This document shows, one piece after another, positions 6,484 through 13,650 of a stretch of 17,567 bases of DNA. Within the stretch, counting starts at the first letter, position 1, and every line of letters begins with the position of its first letter. Position numbers and translations under genes: made by a program. The notes beneath the pieces are model-generated. The model saw only the letters and a program-made list of their open reading frames with translations, was not told the DNA's origin and did not search any database. Origin of the DNA: JAAYCO01 sp964632015. Its GTDB lineage: Bacteria; Planctomycetota; Phycisphaerae; SM23-33. Where the stretch lies: the NCBI GenBank assembly GCA_964632015.1, contig CAZWAT010000037.1:1-17567 (forward strand), given 5' to 3'.

Positions 6484-7947
6484 TCACGCCTCGGGTCCAG
6501 CGGGACGGAACTCCATCTTCAGCGCGTTTTTCGTGCTGTCGGTCACTCTCACGCGGTGGGCGATTCTCAGCGGGGCCAGGTATACAATTCCCTCGTCGTC
6601 GCAGACACACCACGCTGACGCCCGCTGTTCGTGCGGAATCTTGAGATCGGTCAAAAAGTCGCTGACGCTGCGCCTGCCGGGGCTGTTGATGGGGCGAAAT
6701 ACGTCTCCATCCTTTCGCCTGCGAGCGATCAAGTCGCCCCTCACCGCCCGCGCGTCGATCATCTCCACGCCTGGTCTGTGAGATGCGCGAAGGGTGGCGA
6801 CATCCATTGTCGTTGCGTCAACGCGCGAGACCGCAAGCTCGCTTCCGTCGGTAAGCTTTGATATGGAAGGCACTTGCAGCGGCAGGACCGCGAATTCGTC
6901 TTTGGGGGTCACAGGTTGCGAACGTCTTGGAACAATCACCACCTGCGGACCCGTTCGCCTGATTTCCCACCCTCTGGGCAGCATGACTGCCGACGGTCCA
7001 TCATCGTACAGTACATCGCACGCCGAGTGCAGGACCCTGCTTGACACATCCCGCATGGCCATTCCCATTTGTTCAAGCGTCTGGCGGATAATGCATGCAC
7101 GCACAACCCGGGGTTGACGCAGCATTTCTGACCTGTCGAACACGCCGGCAGGCTGATCCTGCGCCGATTCAAGCGTCGCCCTCGCAAGAGACACCAGCGC
7201 CTCGTGCGTCTCGCAGGCCCCCGCCGCCAGTCGGGCTATGGCTTCGTCGACGCGCGGATTGAGTCTTTCACGCAGCATCGGCAGAAGCTCATGTCGTATG
7301 AAGTTGCGTCGATATTCCGTGTCGGCGTTTGTGCGATCGGTGACCCAATCAATTTGCGAGCACCGAGCAAAGCTTTCTATTTCTGATCGGCTGACACCCA
7401 GCATGGGACGGATAATCTCGACATCGCCCCCCAGCCGGCGTCGCACGGGCATACCCGCAAGCCCCCGAAGATGCGTCCCGCGGGCGATTCGATAAAGCAC
7501 CGTTTCGATATTGTCGTCGCGGTGATGTCCCAATGCCACCTTCCCAGCCCGCCACTGTCGGGCCTGGTGTTCGAGGAATTCATATCGCATCGCCCGTGCA
7601 GTCTGCTCGATTCCCTCACCGGTAGCGCGTGCTTGTCGGGGCACATCAGCCCTGCCCGAGAAAAACTCAATCGAATATTTTCGGGCAAGCAGGCGAACGA
7701 ATTGCTCATCGTCTGGCGATTCTTCCCTGATGCAGTGGTCAAGGTGCGCGACAGCCAGTTTGAAGTTTTTCTGCTCGGAAAGAGTGACAAGGACGTCAAG
7801 CATTACCGCGCTGTCACAGCCACCGCTCACGGCAACGAGCACCCTTTCTTCAGGACGGATGAGCCCGTGTGTGTCAATGAATTCGCCCACCGTGTGCGCC
7901 AGATCCCGATCGCCGGCGGATGATGATGTTTCGTTGCTGTAATTCAT
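6484..7947 (-). CDS. tilS: tRNA(Ile)-lysidine synthase
   Basis: ATP-dependent enzyme that converts C34 of the CAU anticodon of tRNA-Ile2 to lysidine, which is essential for AUA decoding. With the ATG at 7947 it has 487 residues, a long TilS with the full C-terminal region. Visible are the PP-loop SGGCDS (41-46), VAHLDHCIR (67-74), ALGHHRDDNIETVLYR (138-153), RGTHLRGLAGM, and DRTNADTEYRRNFIRHELLP (204-223). A C-terminal domain follows with SPGRRSVSDFLTDLKIP, typical of TilS_C. The usual Gln in HADDQAET is Asn here. The frame extends 30 codons further upstream, but that would run into the divergent membrane-protein gene and adds nothing conserved. No strong Shine-Dalgarno is seen. Only 47 bases separate it from the divergent start at 7995. 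Confidence 0.94.
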   Translation of the reverse strand: MNYSNETSSSAGDRDLAHTVGEFIDTHGLIRPEERVLVAVSGGCDSAVMLDVLVTLSEQKNFKLAVAHLDHCIREESPDDEQFVRLLARKYSIEFFSGRADVPRQARATGEGIEQTARAMRYEFLEHQARQWRAGKVALGHHRDDNIETVLYRIARGTHLRGLAGMPVRRRLGGDVEIIRPMLGVSRSEIESFARCSQIDWVTDRTNADTEYRRNFIRHELLPMLRERLNPRVDEAIARLAAGACETHEALVSLARATLESAQDQPAGVFDRSEMLRQPRVVRACIIRQTLEQMGMAMRDVSSRVLHSACDVLYDDGPSAVMLPRGWEIRRTGPQVVIVPRRSQPVTPKDEFAVLPLQVPSISKLTDGSELAVSRVDATTMDVATLRASHRPGVEMIDARAVRGDLIARRRKDGDVFRPINSPGRRSVSDFLTDLKIPHEQRASAWCVCDDEGIVYLAPLRIAHRVRVTDSTKNALKMEFRPAGPEA

Positions 7948-7994
7948 GCCAATAAAAGCTATATTATCAGGTTGTCCTGTCGAGAGAAGCCTAT

Positions 7995-9803
7995 ATGCGT
8001 CCGACACCCACTGCAAGACATCTGATCGCGATTGCAATTCTCTTCTCAGCCTGTGCCTTTACGGGGTTGCTCTCGCTGCTCGACAACAGGCTTTCGGATG
8101 ACCAGATTAAATCCAGCACCGCCGCGTTCAAACGCATGGATCAGACTGCCCAGGCGGGTCGTCGAGGCCTGATGGAACAGGATCTTGTCTTCGGTAGAAA
8201 TGGGCTGTGGCGACACCGTTCGCCCGTATTTCAGGCGATGGTGTGGGGCCTGTATACCCTGGTCGGGGACTATGATGTCAATCTACCCTACCAGATACTG
8301 GCGCCAGTCGTAACCATGCTTTACCTGGTCGGTATGTACACCCTGCTGTACAGACAAAGCAGAAGCTGGGCGACCTCGGCGTTCGTGGCGATTCTGTCTT
8401 CCACTATTACCTACACCATCGGCGGAGCTTACTGGGGAGTGGGTTCGCTCGCATCGGTCGAACCTGCCGGCATCTGTATAGCCGCCACACCCTGGGTAGT
8501 TCTTATGTTTCTTCAGTATGAGCGACGCGCGGCACTGGTGCTGGTATTCGCGTTTGCGGGGGTGATGGCGAATATTCATGCCCCCTCCGCCATCAATCTT
8601 GCGCTGGTTCTGCTGCTTGCATACCTGTTCAGGGGGGCGATGACACTGAAAAAGGCGGTGATTTCAACATGTTCCGTTGTGGCAACCATCATCGGGGACG
8701 CCGCCGCCCTGGCGTATCAGGTATGGTTGAAAGACCTGAGCCCCAACGGTCAGATGGAATCATCAGTGGGGGCGGCGTATCGAGTCGTGCGCGGAACCTA
8801 CTGGCAGGTGCTGTACCCCGAAATGCTGCTTGATCTGCTTACCTGGTTGCCCCTGGTGGCGGTGCTGCTGGTGGCGGCAGCGGCCGTGCTGTGGCGGGTG
8901 GAGCGGTTCCAGGCAAGGGACTTGGGCTTCTGGGCGTCGTTCATCGTGGCAGCTCTGACGGTGGCGTTTGTGTTTCAAGGGCTTTGCCAGACGTTTGGCA
9001 GAGTATTTGACTTTCTGCCCCCGCTTGGGTTTGTGCAGGCTTCGGCATTGGTGATGCTGTCGCTGTATATCCTGTTGGCGCAAGCATTAACAAACATGTT
9101 TAGGATACTTCAGGAAAACAGGTCCGCGACGCGATGGGGATGTGCGCTCTTCGCATTGTTCTGGATGCTCCCAAGCGACAATTTTCGGGTGCTTCGCCAT
9201 GGGCTTGCCGATCTGGCGACGAGTTTCATGCCCGAAAATCGCAAGCCTTATTATGTTCAGAAGCATCATGATCAGCAGGCTCTGCGCGACGAGGTACGAG
9301 CGGTCGCATCATGGGCACGGCGCAACACGTCCAGAAACGCGGTGTTCATGGTCGAGACAGGGGAATTCCGCATGCATGCCCGAAGATCTATCGTGGCGTC
9401 GAAGGAGGACGTCGGCATATTTTACTATCACTCGCCCAATGAGTTGCTGGATTGGTTTGCCCTCTACACCCGCCAGCGCAACGCCATAAGCTCAGCCAGT
9501 GGCCCACATCCAACACTCGTTCAGTTCATCGATCATCTTCGGAAGGATCTTTTCGCCGGGGCGCGCGAATGGTATGTTCTTCTCAGTGTAAGGGACAAGC
9601 CTCCCGCAGGTCTGGAGCCAGTAGAACCCCAGGGCTGGGGTAGAAGATATTCCTTGTACCGCGCAGTGCCGCACGACCCCGCAAGCAATGAAGGCCCGGT
9701 GGCATCTGACGGGACAATGGAAATTGACCCTTCGAATCAGGCAAGGCAAAAAGGAGTTTGCGATGAGAATTTTGCTGGCGACAGCAGGACTGGTGATTGT
9801 TAG
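7995..9803 (+). CDS. Polytopic membrane protein, GT-C / DUF6798-like
   Basis: A 602-residue inner-membrane protein of unknown function. A signal-anchor-like helix lies at about 9-29, a soluble loop with RHRSPVFQAMVWGLY at 30-95, and roughly nine further hydrophobic segments between about 101 and 395. A soluble C-terminal domain follows (420-560). That domain has a SWARRNTSRNAVFMVE segment and FRMHARRSIVASK, resembling the tail of DUF6798-type or other GT-C-fold-like polytopic proteins common in environmental bacteria. This is recollected similarity, not a search result. No DxD motif is obvious in the first loop, so glycosyltransferase activity is not claimed. The ATG at 7995 has a weak GAGAG-type site. 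The last 41 bases overlap the next gene, and residues beyond about 560 are hydrophilic and look like a dispensable tail. Confidence 0.75.
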   Translation: MRPTPTARHLIAIAILFSACAFTGLLSLLDNRLSDDQIKSSTAAFKRMDQTAQAGRRGLMEQDLVFGRNGLWRHRSPVFQAMVWGLYTLVGDYDVNLPYQILAPVVTMLYLVGMYTLLYRQSRSWATSAFVAILSSTITYTIGGAYWGVGSLASVEPAGICIAATPWVVLMFLQYERRAALVLVFAFAGVMANIHAPSAINLALVLLLAYLFRGAMTLKKAVISTCSVVATIIGDAAALAYQVWLKDLSPNGQMESSVGAAYRVVRGTYWQVLYPEMLLDLLTWLPLVAVLLVAAAAVLWRVERFQARDLGFWASFIVAALTVAFVFQGLCQTFGRVFDFLPPLGFVQASALVMLSLYILLAQALTNMFRILQENRSATRWGCALFALFWMLPSDNFRVLRHGLADLATSFMPENRKPYYVQKHHDQQALRDEVRAVASWARRNTSRNAVFMVETGEFRMHARRSIVASKEDVGIFYYHSPNELLDWFALYTRQRNAISSASGPHPTLVQFIDHLRKDLFAGAREWYVLLSVRDKPPAGLEPVEPQGWGRRYSLYRAVPHDPASNEGPVASDGTMEIDPSNQARQKGVCDENFAGDSRTGDC

Positions 9804-10359
9804 CTTGTGCCCTGCCGGATGCACCAGCAGGCTCATCAAGGAGGGTATGGGCACTGTCCGCGGGGGTCGCGGGGTATGGGCGAATGTACGCGCGGTGCAG
9901 GGCGTCGCACCGCTGGCATCATATGAACGGTTCGAACTCCAGATCGCCGACGGGTTCGGACAGACCCCGCAGGAGTTCTTCGATCTACTGCCCGACAGCT
10001 TTGCACAAGAGCTTGCCCAAAAAGGACTGCCTGATAACCTCAACGGAAAAACTCTGATTATTCGCGGGCAGGTGATTCACTATGAAACCGATGGCATAAT
10101 CGGACTGGCCTTCGGCGATTTCGAGGAAGTGATCACCCGCATGGAACTGGTGGACAAGAGCACCGGGGAGGTCCTCGGCGAGGCGAACTGTATCGGAAGA
10201 AGCAAGGAGTCGGTAAACCGAGGGGTAAGAACCAAGGCTCAGGGGCTGGCAAAGGCGATTGCCAGTTGGATCGAATCGGGCTACCGTGTACCCGACGACT
10301 CAGACGATTCCGACGGCTCCGTCAAAAACAAAGTGTCGAAATGGATGAAATCCATATAG
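9763..10359 (+). CDS. Small lipoprotein, DUF4410-like
   Basis: Predicted lipoprotein of 198 residues. The ATG at 9763 is chosen over an upstream in-frame ATG at 9688 because AAGGAG lies 6 bases before it and a signal peptide begins exactly there. The hydrophobic core ends in CPAGC, making Cys20 the likely lipidated residue. Pro at -3 is atypical and a second cysteine lies at 16. The mature part contains YERFELQIADGFGQTP, a strand-rich core with TLIIRGQVIHYETDG, and a helix with KAQGLAKAIASWIESGY. This layout recalls DUF4410-type lipoproteins, but I cannot confirm it. The C-terminus is acidic and Asp/Ser-rich (about 178-186). It overlaps the preceding membrane-protein gene, suggesting the two products work together in the envelope. 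Confidence 0.78.
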   Translation: MRILLATAGLVIVSLCPAGCTSRLIKEGMGTVRGGRGVWANVRAVQGVAPLASYERFELQIADGFGQTPQEFFDLLPDSFAQELAQKGLPDNLNGKTLIIRGQVIHYETDGIIGLAFGDFEEVITRMELVDKSTGEVLGEANCIGRSKESVNRGVRTKAQGLAKAIASWIESGYRVPDDSDDSDGSVKNKVSKWMKSI

Positions 10360-10414
10360 CGTCCGAGCACTCCCCTGTTGGCTTGACGCACACGCTCAAC
10401 CACAGCGAAGTACC

Positions 10415-10924
10415 TTAATTGCACTGGATGACGACTCTGCCCATTTCATCCTTTTTGAGCGATGTAATGCCAGGGTGACTTCGCTCGAGATCGTGCAGAA
10501 TATTGAGCTGCTGGTGGATTACCGCACGCGTGTCAGACAATTGCTTGAGCAGAATATCCCTGCTCGAAACCATGCCGACCACATTCTGTCCATCCATTAT
10601 CGGCAGGTGGCGGACGCAATGTTGGGCCATCATGTCCTTTGCCTGCTGGATTGTTGTCTGGGCGGTGCAGGTAAGCACTTCGGTGGTCATCGCCTCGCAG
10701 ACTTGCGTCTGGGACACATCAAGCCCCATTGAAACAACCTTGCAGATGATGTCGCGCTCAGTGATCATCCCCACAAGTTGCCGATTCGAGTCTACCACTA
10801 CAAGCGATCCTATGCTGTTGTCCCGCATCAGAACGCAGGCTTCACAGATACGTTTGCTGGGCAAAATGGTTACCACACATGAAGCAATTTTTGAATGTTG
10901 CTGCAGTTGACCAACGATAGACAT
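10415..10924 (-). CDS. Twin CBS-domain protein
   Basis: A 169-residue cytoplasmic protein made almost entirely of a CBS pair (Bateman module). The first CBS runs about 10-65 with IGSLVVVDSNRQLVGMITERDII, shown here only by its core GMITERDI (52-59). The second runs about 74-128 with HLPIMDGQNVVGMVSSRDI (106-124). A short coiled tail follows (about 130-150). CBS pairs bind adenine nucleotides and regulate partners. No effector domain is attached, so its target is unknown. It has eight cysteines, including ICEAC (26-30), which is unusual for a free-standing CBS protein. The ATG at 10924 has GGAG 7 bases upstream, so ten earlier codons are rejected. It converges on the lipoprotein gene with a 55-base gap that shows no clear terminator. 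Confidence 0.9.
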   Translation of the reverse strand: MSIVGQLQQHSKIASCVVTILPSKRICEACVLMRDNSIGSLVVVDSNRQLVGMITERDIICKVVSMGLDVSQTQVCEAMTTEVLTCTAQTTIQQAKDMMAQHCVRHLPIMDGQNVVGMVSSRDILLKQLSDTRAVIHQQLNILHDLERSHPGITSLKKDEMGRVVIQCN

Positions 10925-11051
10925 TTCAGTTCTCCGTCCGGCCAATCCCGACATAGTTACATATCGGCCTGCGCAGTACAGTTCTCAAAGAACAGCATTG
11001 AAAAAAACAATCAATCGGTTCCCCGCCTTTAGAGCATCCCCTTGTGAGCGC

Positions 11052-11078
11052 AAAAAAAAACCGCCCCGAATGGGGCGG
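11052..11078 (-). terminator. Rho-independent terminator of the cold-shock gene
   Basis: A 7-bp GC stem CCGCCCC/GGGGCGG with a GAAT loop (11061-11078) is followed on the minus strand by nine T residues (complement of 11052-11060). It lies 16 bases after the csp stop. On the plus strand the same hairpin is followed by CG and then eight T residues, so it may work in both directions. Confidence 0.9.
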
Positions 11079-11094
11079 CGTTTTTTTTGGAGTA

Positions 11095-11295
11095 TTAATC
11101 CTTTCGGACGTTGACAGCCTTGGGACCTTTGGGGCCTTCTGTCATATCAAACGTCACGCTTTCACCCTCAGCAAGAGACTTGAAGCCTTCGCCAAGGATG
11201 TCTCCATGATGCACAAACGCATCAGTGCCGTCATCGGCAGTAATAAAACCAAAACCCTTTGTGTCATTAAACCACTTGACCTTGCCATTCGCCAT
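11095..11295 (-). CDS. CspA-family cold-shock protein
   Basis: A 66-residue single cold-shock domain that binds single-stranded RNA and DNA, usually acting as an RNA chaperone. It contains GKVKWFNDTKGFGFI (4-18, with RNP1 KGFGFI), DAFVHHGDI (RNP2 region), GESVTFDMTEGPKGP and the terminal AVNVRKD, all standard. The ATG at 11295 is preceded by AAAGGAG and begins exactly at the family start, so the further 41 codons of open frame are rejected. The gene is monocistronic: a strong terminator follows it, and no same-strand gene lies within 300 bases upstream. Whether it is cold-induced cannot be read here, although an upstream untranslated leader would fit. Confidence 0.96.
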   Translation of the reverse strand: MANGKVKWFNDTKGFGFITADDGTDAFVHHGDILGEGFKSLAEGESVTFDMTEGPKGPKAVNVRKD

Positions 11296-11633
11296 ACCTA
11301 TGGCTCCTTTACTGAAAGCAACCGGCTTCACCAGCACACTCGACCAAGGCGAAGCCGCTGCGACTTGAATCACTAAAACACCGGAACAGAATCGCAAGCA
11401 GAACGAATTCACGCACACTGCCCGTTACGCATTATCAACGTAACACAGGCCTGATACGTCACGATGGGCATTTTCCACTAATGTCTTTAATTTTGCAATA
11501 CCAAGGGACATTTTTTGTGTTAAATGTCAATTCGTCCCCAGATGAACTCATTTGGGTTTGTCCGTATGACAACAACAGGAGGGCGCTTCTCAGCGCCCTC
11601 CTGTTGCGGTTTGTCAACCTGTGGCCAGGTTAT
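11296..11633. other. Gene-free region upstream of csp
   Basis: These 338 bases hold the probable csp promoter and leader (minus strand) and the terminator of the transketolase operon. An AT-rich part (11470-11530) contains a TTGACA on the minus strand (11529-11524) lying within an inverted repeat GACATTT/AAATGTC (11507-11528). No -10 box at proper spacing is evident. A second inverted repeat, GTTACG/CGTAAC, lies at 11424-11444. I see no coding frame with family support. Confidence 0.6.
11574..11605 (-). terminator. Terminator-like hairpin after the split transketolase operon
   Basis: A perfect 13-bp stem, AACAGGAGGGCGC against GCGCCCTCCTGTT, with a 6-base loop, lies about 29 bases past the transketolase C-subunit stop. 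The following minus-strand bases (GTTGTCAT) are only weakly T-rich. It may therefore stabilise the 3' end or need Rho or another factor rather than act as a classical intrinsic terminator. Confidence 0.65.
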
Positions 11634-12590
11634 TTAGACTTTGGCGGCATTTTCACATAAGTTCAGACAGGCCTTGATGATATGTTCAGGGCCGAAGCCA
11701 TGTTTGTCGTACAGATACTGCTCGCTGGCGACTTCTCCGAACTGGTCGGGAACTCCCAGTCGCTTGACCGGGCAGGGGTAAGTTTCGCTAAGAGTCTCGC
11801 AGACGGCACTACCAAGACCGTTAATAATATTCTGCGTCTCGACTGTCACAACTGCGCCTGTTTTACGGGCGGAGCTCACAAGTGTCTCGGCGTCAAAGGG
11901 TTTTACTGACGGGTAGTGCAGTAGTTGGGCCGACACGCCCTGCTCATTCAAGGCGTTTGCCGCCTTGAGTGCGGCATGGGTCATGTAACCTGTCGAGACA
12001 ATGGTTACATCTGTACCTTCCCGCATCACCCTGGCTTTTTGGGGATCGAATGTGCATGAGTCGTCAAACAGCACCGGCATCTTCGGGCGGATGAGCTGCA
12101 TGTATGTTGGCTTTGAGCTGGTGGCCATGAACTTCATCACTGCCCTCAGTTCGTACGGATCGCACGGACTGTAAACGTGCATGTTGGGCATGGTTCGCAT
12201 GATGCCCAGGTCAAGGAAGCACATGTGGGTTCCTCCGTTGGGACCCTGGGTGTGCCCCGGAGCAGTGCCGACGATCTTCACATTGTTGTTGCCGTAAGCA
12301 ACGCTGATGGTTATCTGGTCGTACACTCTTCGGGTAGCGAAGCATGAGAATGTCGCGCAGAACGGAACCTTGCCCTCTGACGCCAGACCTGCGCCGACGC
12401 AGATCATGTTCGCCTCGGCAACGCCCACGTTTACATAGTTGTCTGGGCAGGCGTCCATGACCTTGGGGCACGTTCCCGACGCCTTGGAAAGGTCAGCTTC
12501 CACACAGAATACATTGCTGTCGCCCTTGATCAGCTCAATAAGAGTCTCGGCGTATACCGCCCGCATTTCTTTGTCTTTATAATCTGTCAT
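11634..12590 (-). CDS. Transketolase, C-terminal (pyrimidine-binding) subunit
   Basis: The second half of a split transketolase, 318 residues. The Pyr domain carries the expected TPP-activating glutamate in VGVAEANM (Glu59), and the transketolase C-terminal domain follows (about 185-315). The loop GPNGGTHM (116-123) differs from the usual GxDGxTHQ of DXS/transketolase enzymes, and the next ED pair is LD. I recall this NGGTHM form from a subgroup of split transketolases in anaerobes, so the sugar substrate may not be the standard pentose phosphates. The start lies 17 bases after the stop of the N-terminal subunit, on the same strand, so the two are surely cotranscribed and should form a heteromeric enzyme. 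No sugar kinase, aldolase or transporter flanks the pair. Confidence 0.92.
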   Translation of the reverse strand: MTDYKDKEMRAVYAETLIELIKGDSNVFCVEADLSKASGTCPKVMDACPDNYVNVGVAEANMICVGAGLASEGKVPFCATFSCFATRRVYDQITISVAYGNNNVKIVGTAPGHTQGPNGGTHMCFLDLGIMRTMPNMHVYSPCDPYELRAVMKFMATSSKPTYMQLIRPKMPVLFDDSCTFDPQKARVMREGTDVTIVSTGYMTHAALKAANALNEQGVSAQLLHYPSVKPFDAETLVSSARKTGAVVTVETQNIINGLGSAVCETLSETYPCPVKRLGVPDQFGEVASEQYLYDKHGFGPEHIIKACLNLCENAAKV

Positions 12591-12607
12591 ATCTATATCC
12601 CTGCCTG

Positions 12608-13456
12608 TCAGTACGGAAGAGTAATCGGCTCCATATCGAGAGAATTCATATACATCTCGTATGCAGCCTGGTCTTTGATCTTGATATTATGGCTTTCGGG
12701 CTTGTTGACGATGGTGCTGCACCCTTTGCCCTTGATGGTGTGGGCAATGATCATCGCCGGTTTGCCTGTAACCTGTCGGGCGTTGTTGATCGTGTCATGA
12801 ATCGCGTCATGATCGTGTCCGTCCGTTTCGAAGACTTCCCACCCGAACGCCCGCCACTTGTCGGTCAGCGGCTCGATGCTGAGAATGTCCTTCGTGAATC
12901 CATCGATCTGAAGCTTGTTGTAATCGGTAATGGCAACGAGGTTGTCCAGTTTGTGATGGCTGGCGAACATGGCAGCTTCCCAGTTCTGACCTTCATTGCT
13001 CTCGCCGTCACCGATGATGCAGTACACGTTGTGCTTTTGTTGGGCTCGCTTGGCGGCAATTGCCATTCCACAGGCGAAGCTCAGCCCCTGCCCAAGAGAA
13101 CCAGTCGTCGCGTCAATTCCCGGAACGGTCCTTCCGTCGGCATGACTGGGAAGCCTGGTTCCATCGGCGTTCAGCGTGCCAAGCCATTCTTTAGGGAAGA
13201 ACCCCTTATACGCCAGGGCAACATACAGCACCGGTGCGGCGTGCCCTTTGGACAGCACCAACCTGTCCCTGCCGTCCCACTTTGGATTCGTCGGATCGAC
13301 GTTCATGATGCGGTAGTACAGACATGCCATGATCTCCACCAGGCTCAGGGCCCCGCCGATATGCCCGGATTTCGCCTTGCAGATCATGTCTGTGACTATG
13401 TAACGCCACTCGGCGCACATCTTGTCTAACTGCTTTGTGTCAAAACTCTGAACCAT
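12608..13456 (-). CDS. Transketolase, N-terminal (TPP-binding) subunit
   Basis: The first half of a split transketolase, 282 residues, binding the diphosphate end of thiamine diphosphate through Mg2+. Features are SGHIGGALS (30-38), LSKGHAAPVLY (68-78), TGSLGQGLS (118-126), the TPP motif GDGESNEGQNWEAA (149-162) ending in DYN (178-180), and HTIKGKG (239-245). It is of normal length for the split form. The ATG at 13456 is preceded by AAGGAAGG, so the ten upstream codons in frame are rejected. The C-terminal subunit follows after 17 bases. Upstream, 194 bases separate it from the radical SAM gene on the same strand, so it probably has its own promoter, which I cannot place with confidence. Confidence 0.93.
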   Translation of the reverse strand: MVQSFDTKQLDKMCAEWRYIVTDMICKAKSGHIGGALSLVEIMACLYYRIMNVDPTNPKWDGRDRLVLSKGHAAPVLYVALAYKGFFPKEWLGTLNADGTRLPSHADGRTVPGIDATTGSLGQGLSFACGMAIAAKRAQQKHNVYCIIGDGESNEGQNWEAAMFASHHKLDNLVAITDYNKLQIDGFTKDILSIEPLTDKWRAFGWEVFETDGHDHDAIHDTINNARQVTGKPAMIIAHTIKGKGCSTIVNKPESHNIKIKDQAAYEMYMNSLDMEPITLPY

Positions 13457-13650
13457 GTTTCCTTCCTTTGCCGGGTCCGCCGGCATGCCAATTAATGACG
13501 AAGACTACCGCCCGCATGCGGGGTGGAACCCGCCGCGAACATCCGCGCCCAAAACAGGGAGCGGATTCTAACCAAACCAGCACGGGCTGTCATTCATATC
13601 CATCTCATCAGATATTACAGGTTCGCTAGAGATGCCCCCATTGATGGGTG

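Noticed and set aside
7948..7994. AT-rich 47-base gap between tilS and the membrane protein as a divergent promoter.
   Set aside because: TATA-like strings occur on both strands, but no -35/-10 pair with proper spacing can be defined.
9688..9762. A 25-codon N-terminal extension of the lipoprotein gene.
   Set aside because: The ATG at 9763 has AAGGAG and starts a signal peptide; the extension would bury it.
11296..11418. A 41-codon N-terminal extension of the cold-shock protein.
   Set aside because: The family begins at MANGKVKWF, and AAAGGAG precedes the ATG at 11295.
12689..13429. A 246-codon plus-strand frame opposite the transketolase N subunit.
   Set aside because: Antisense shadow of a well-supported gene, with no ribosome site or recognisable motif.
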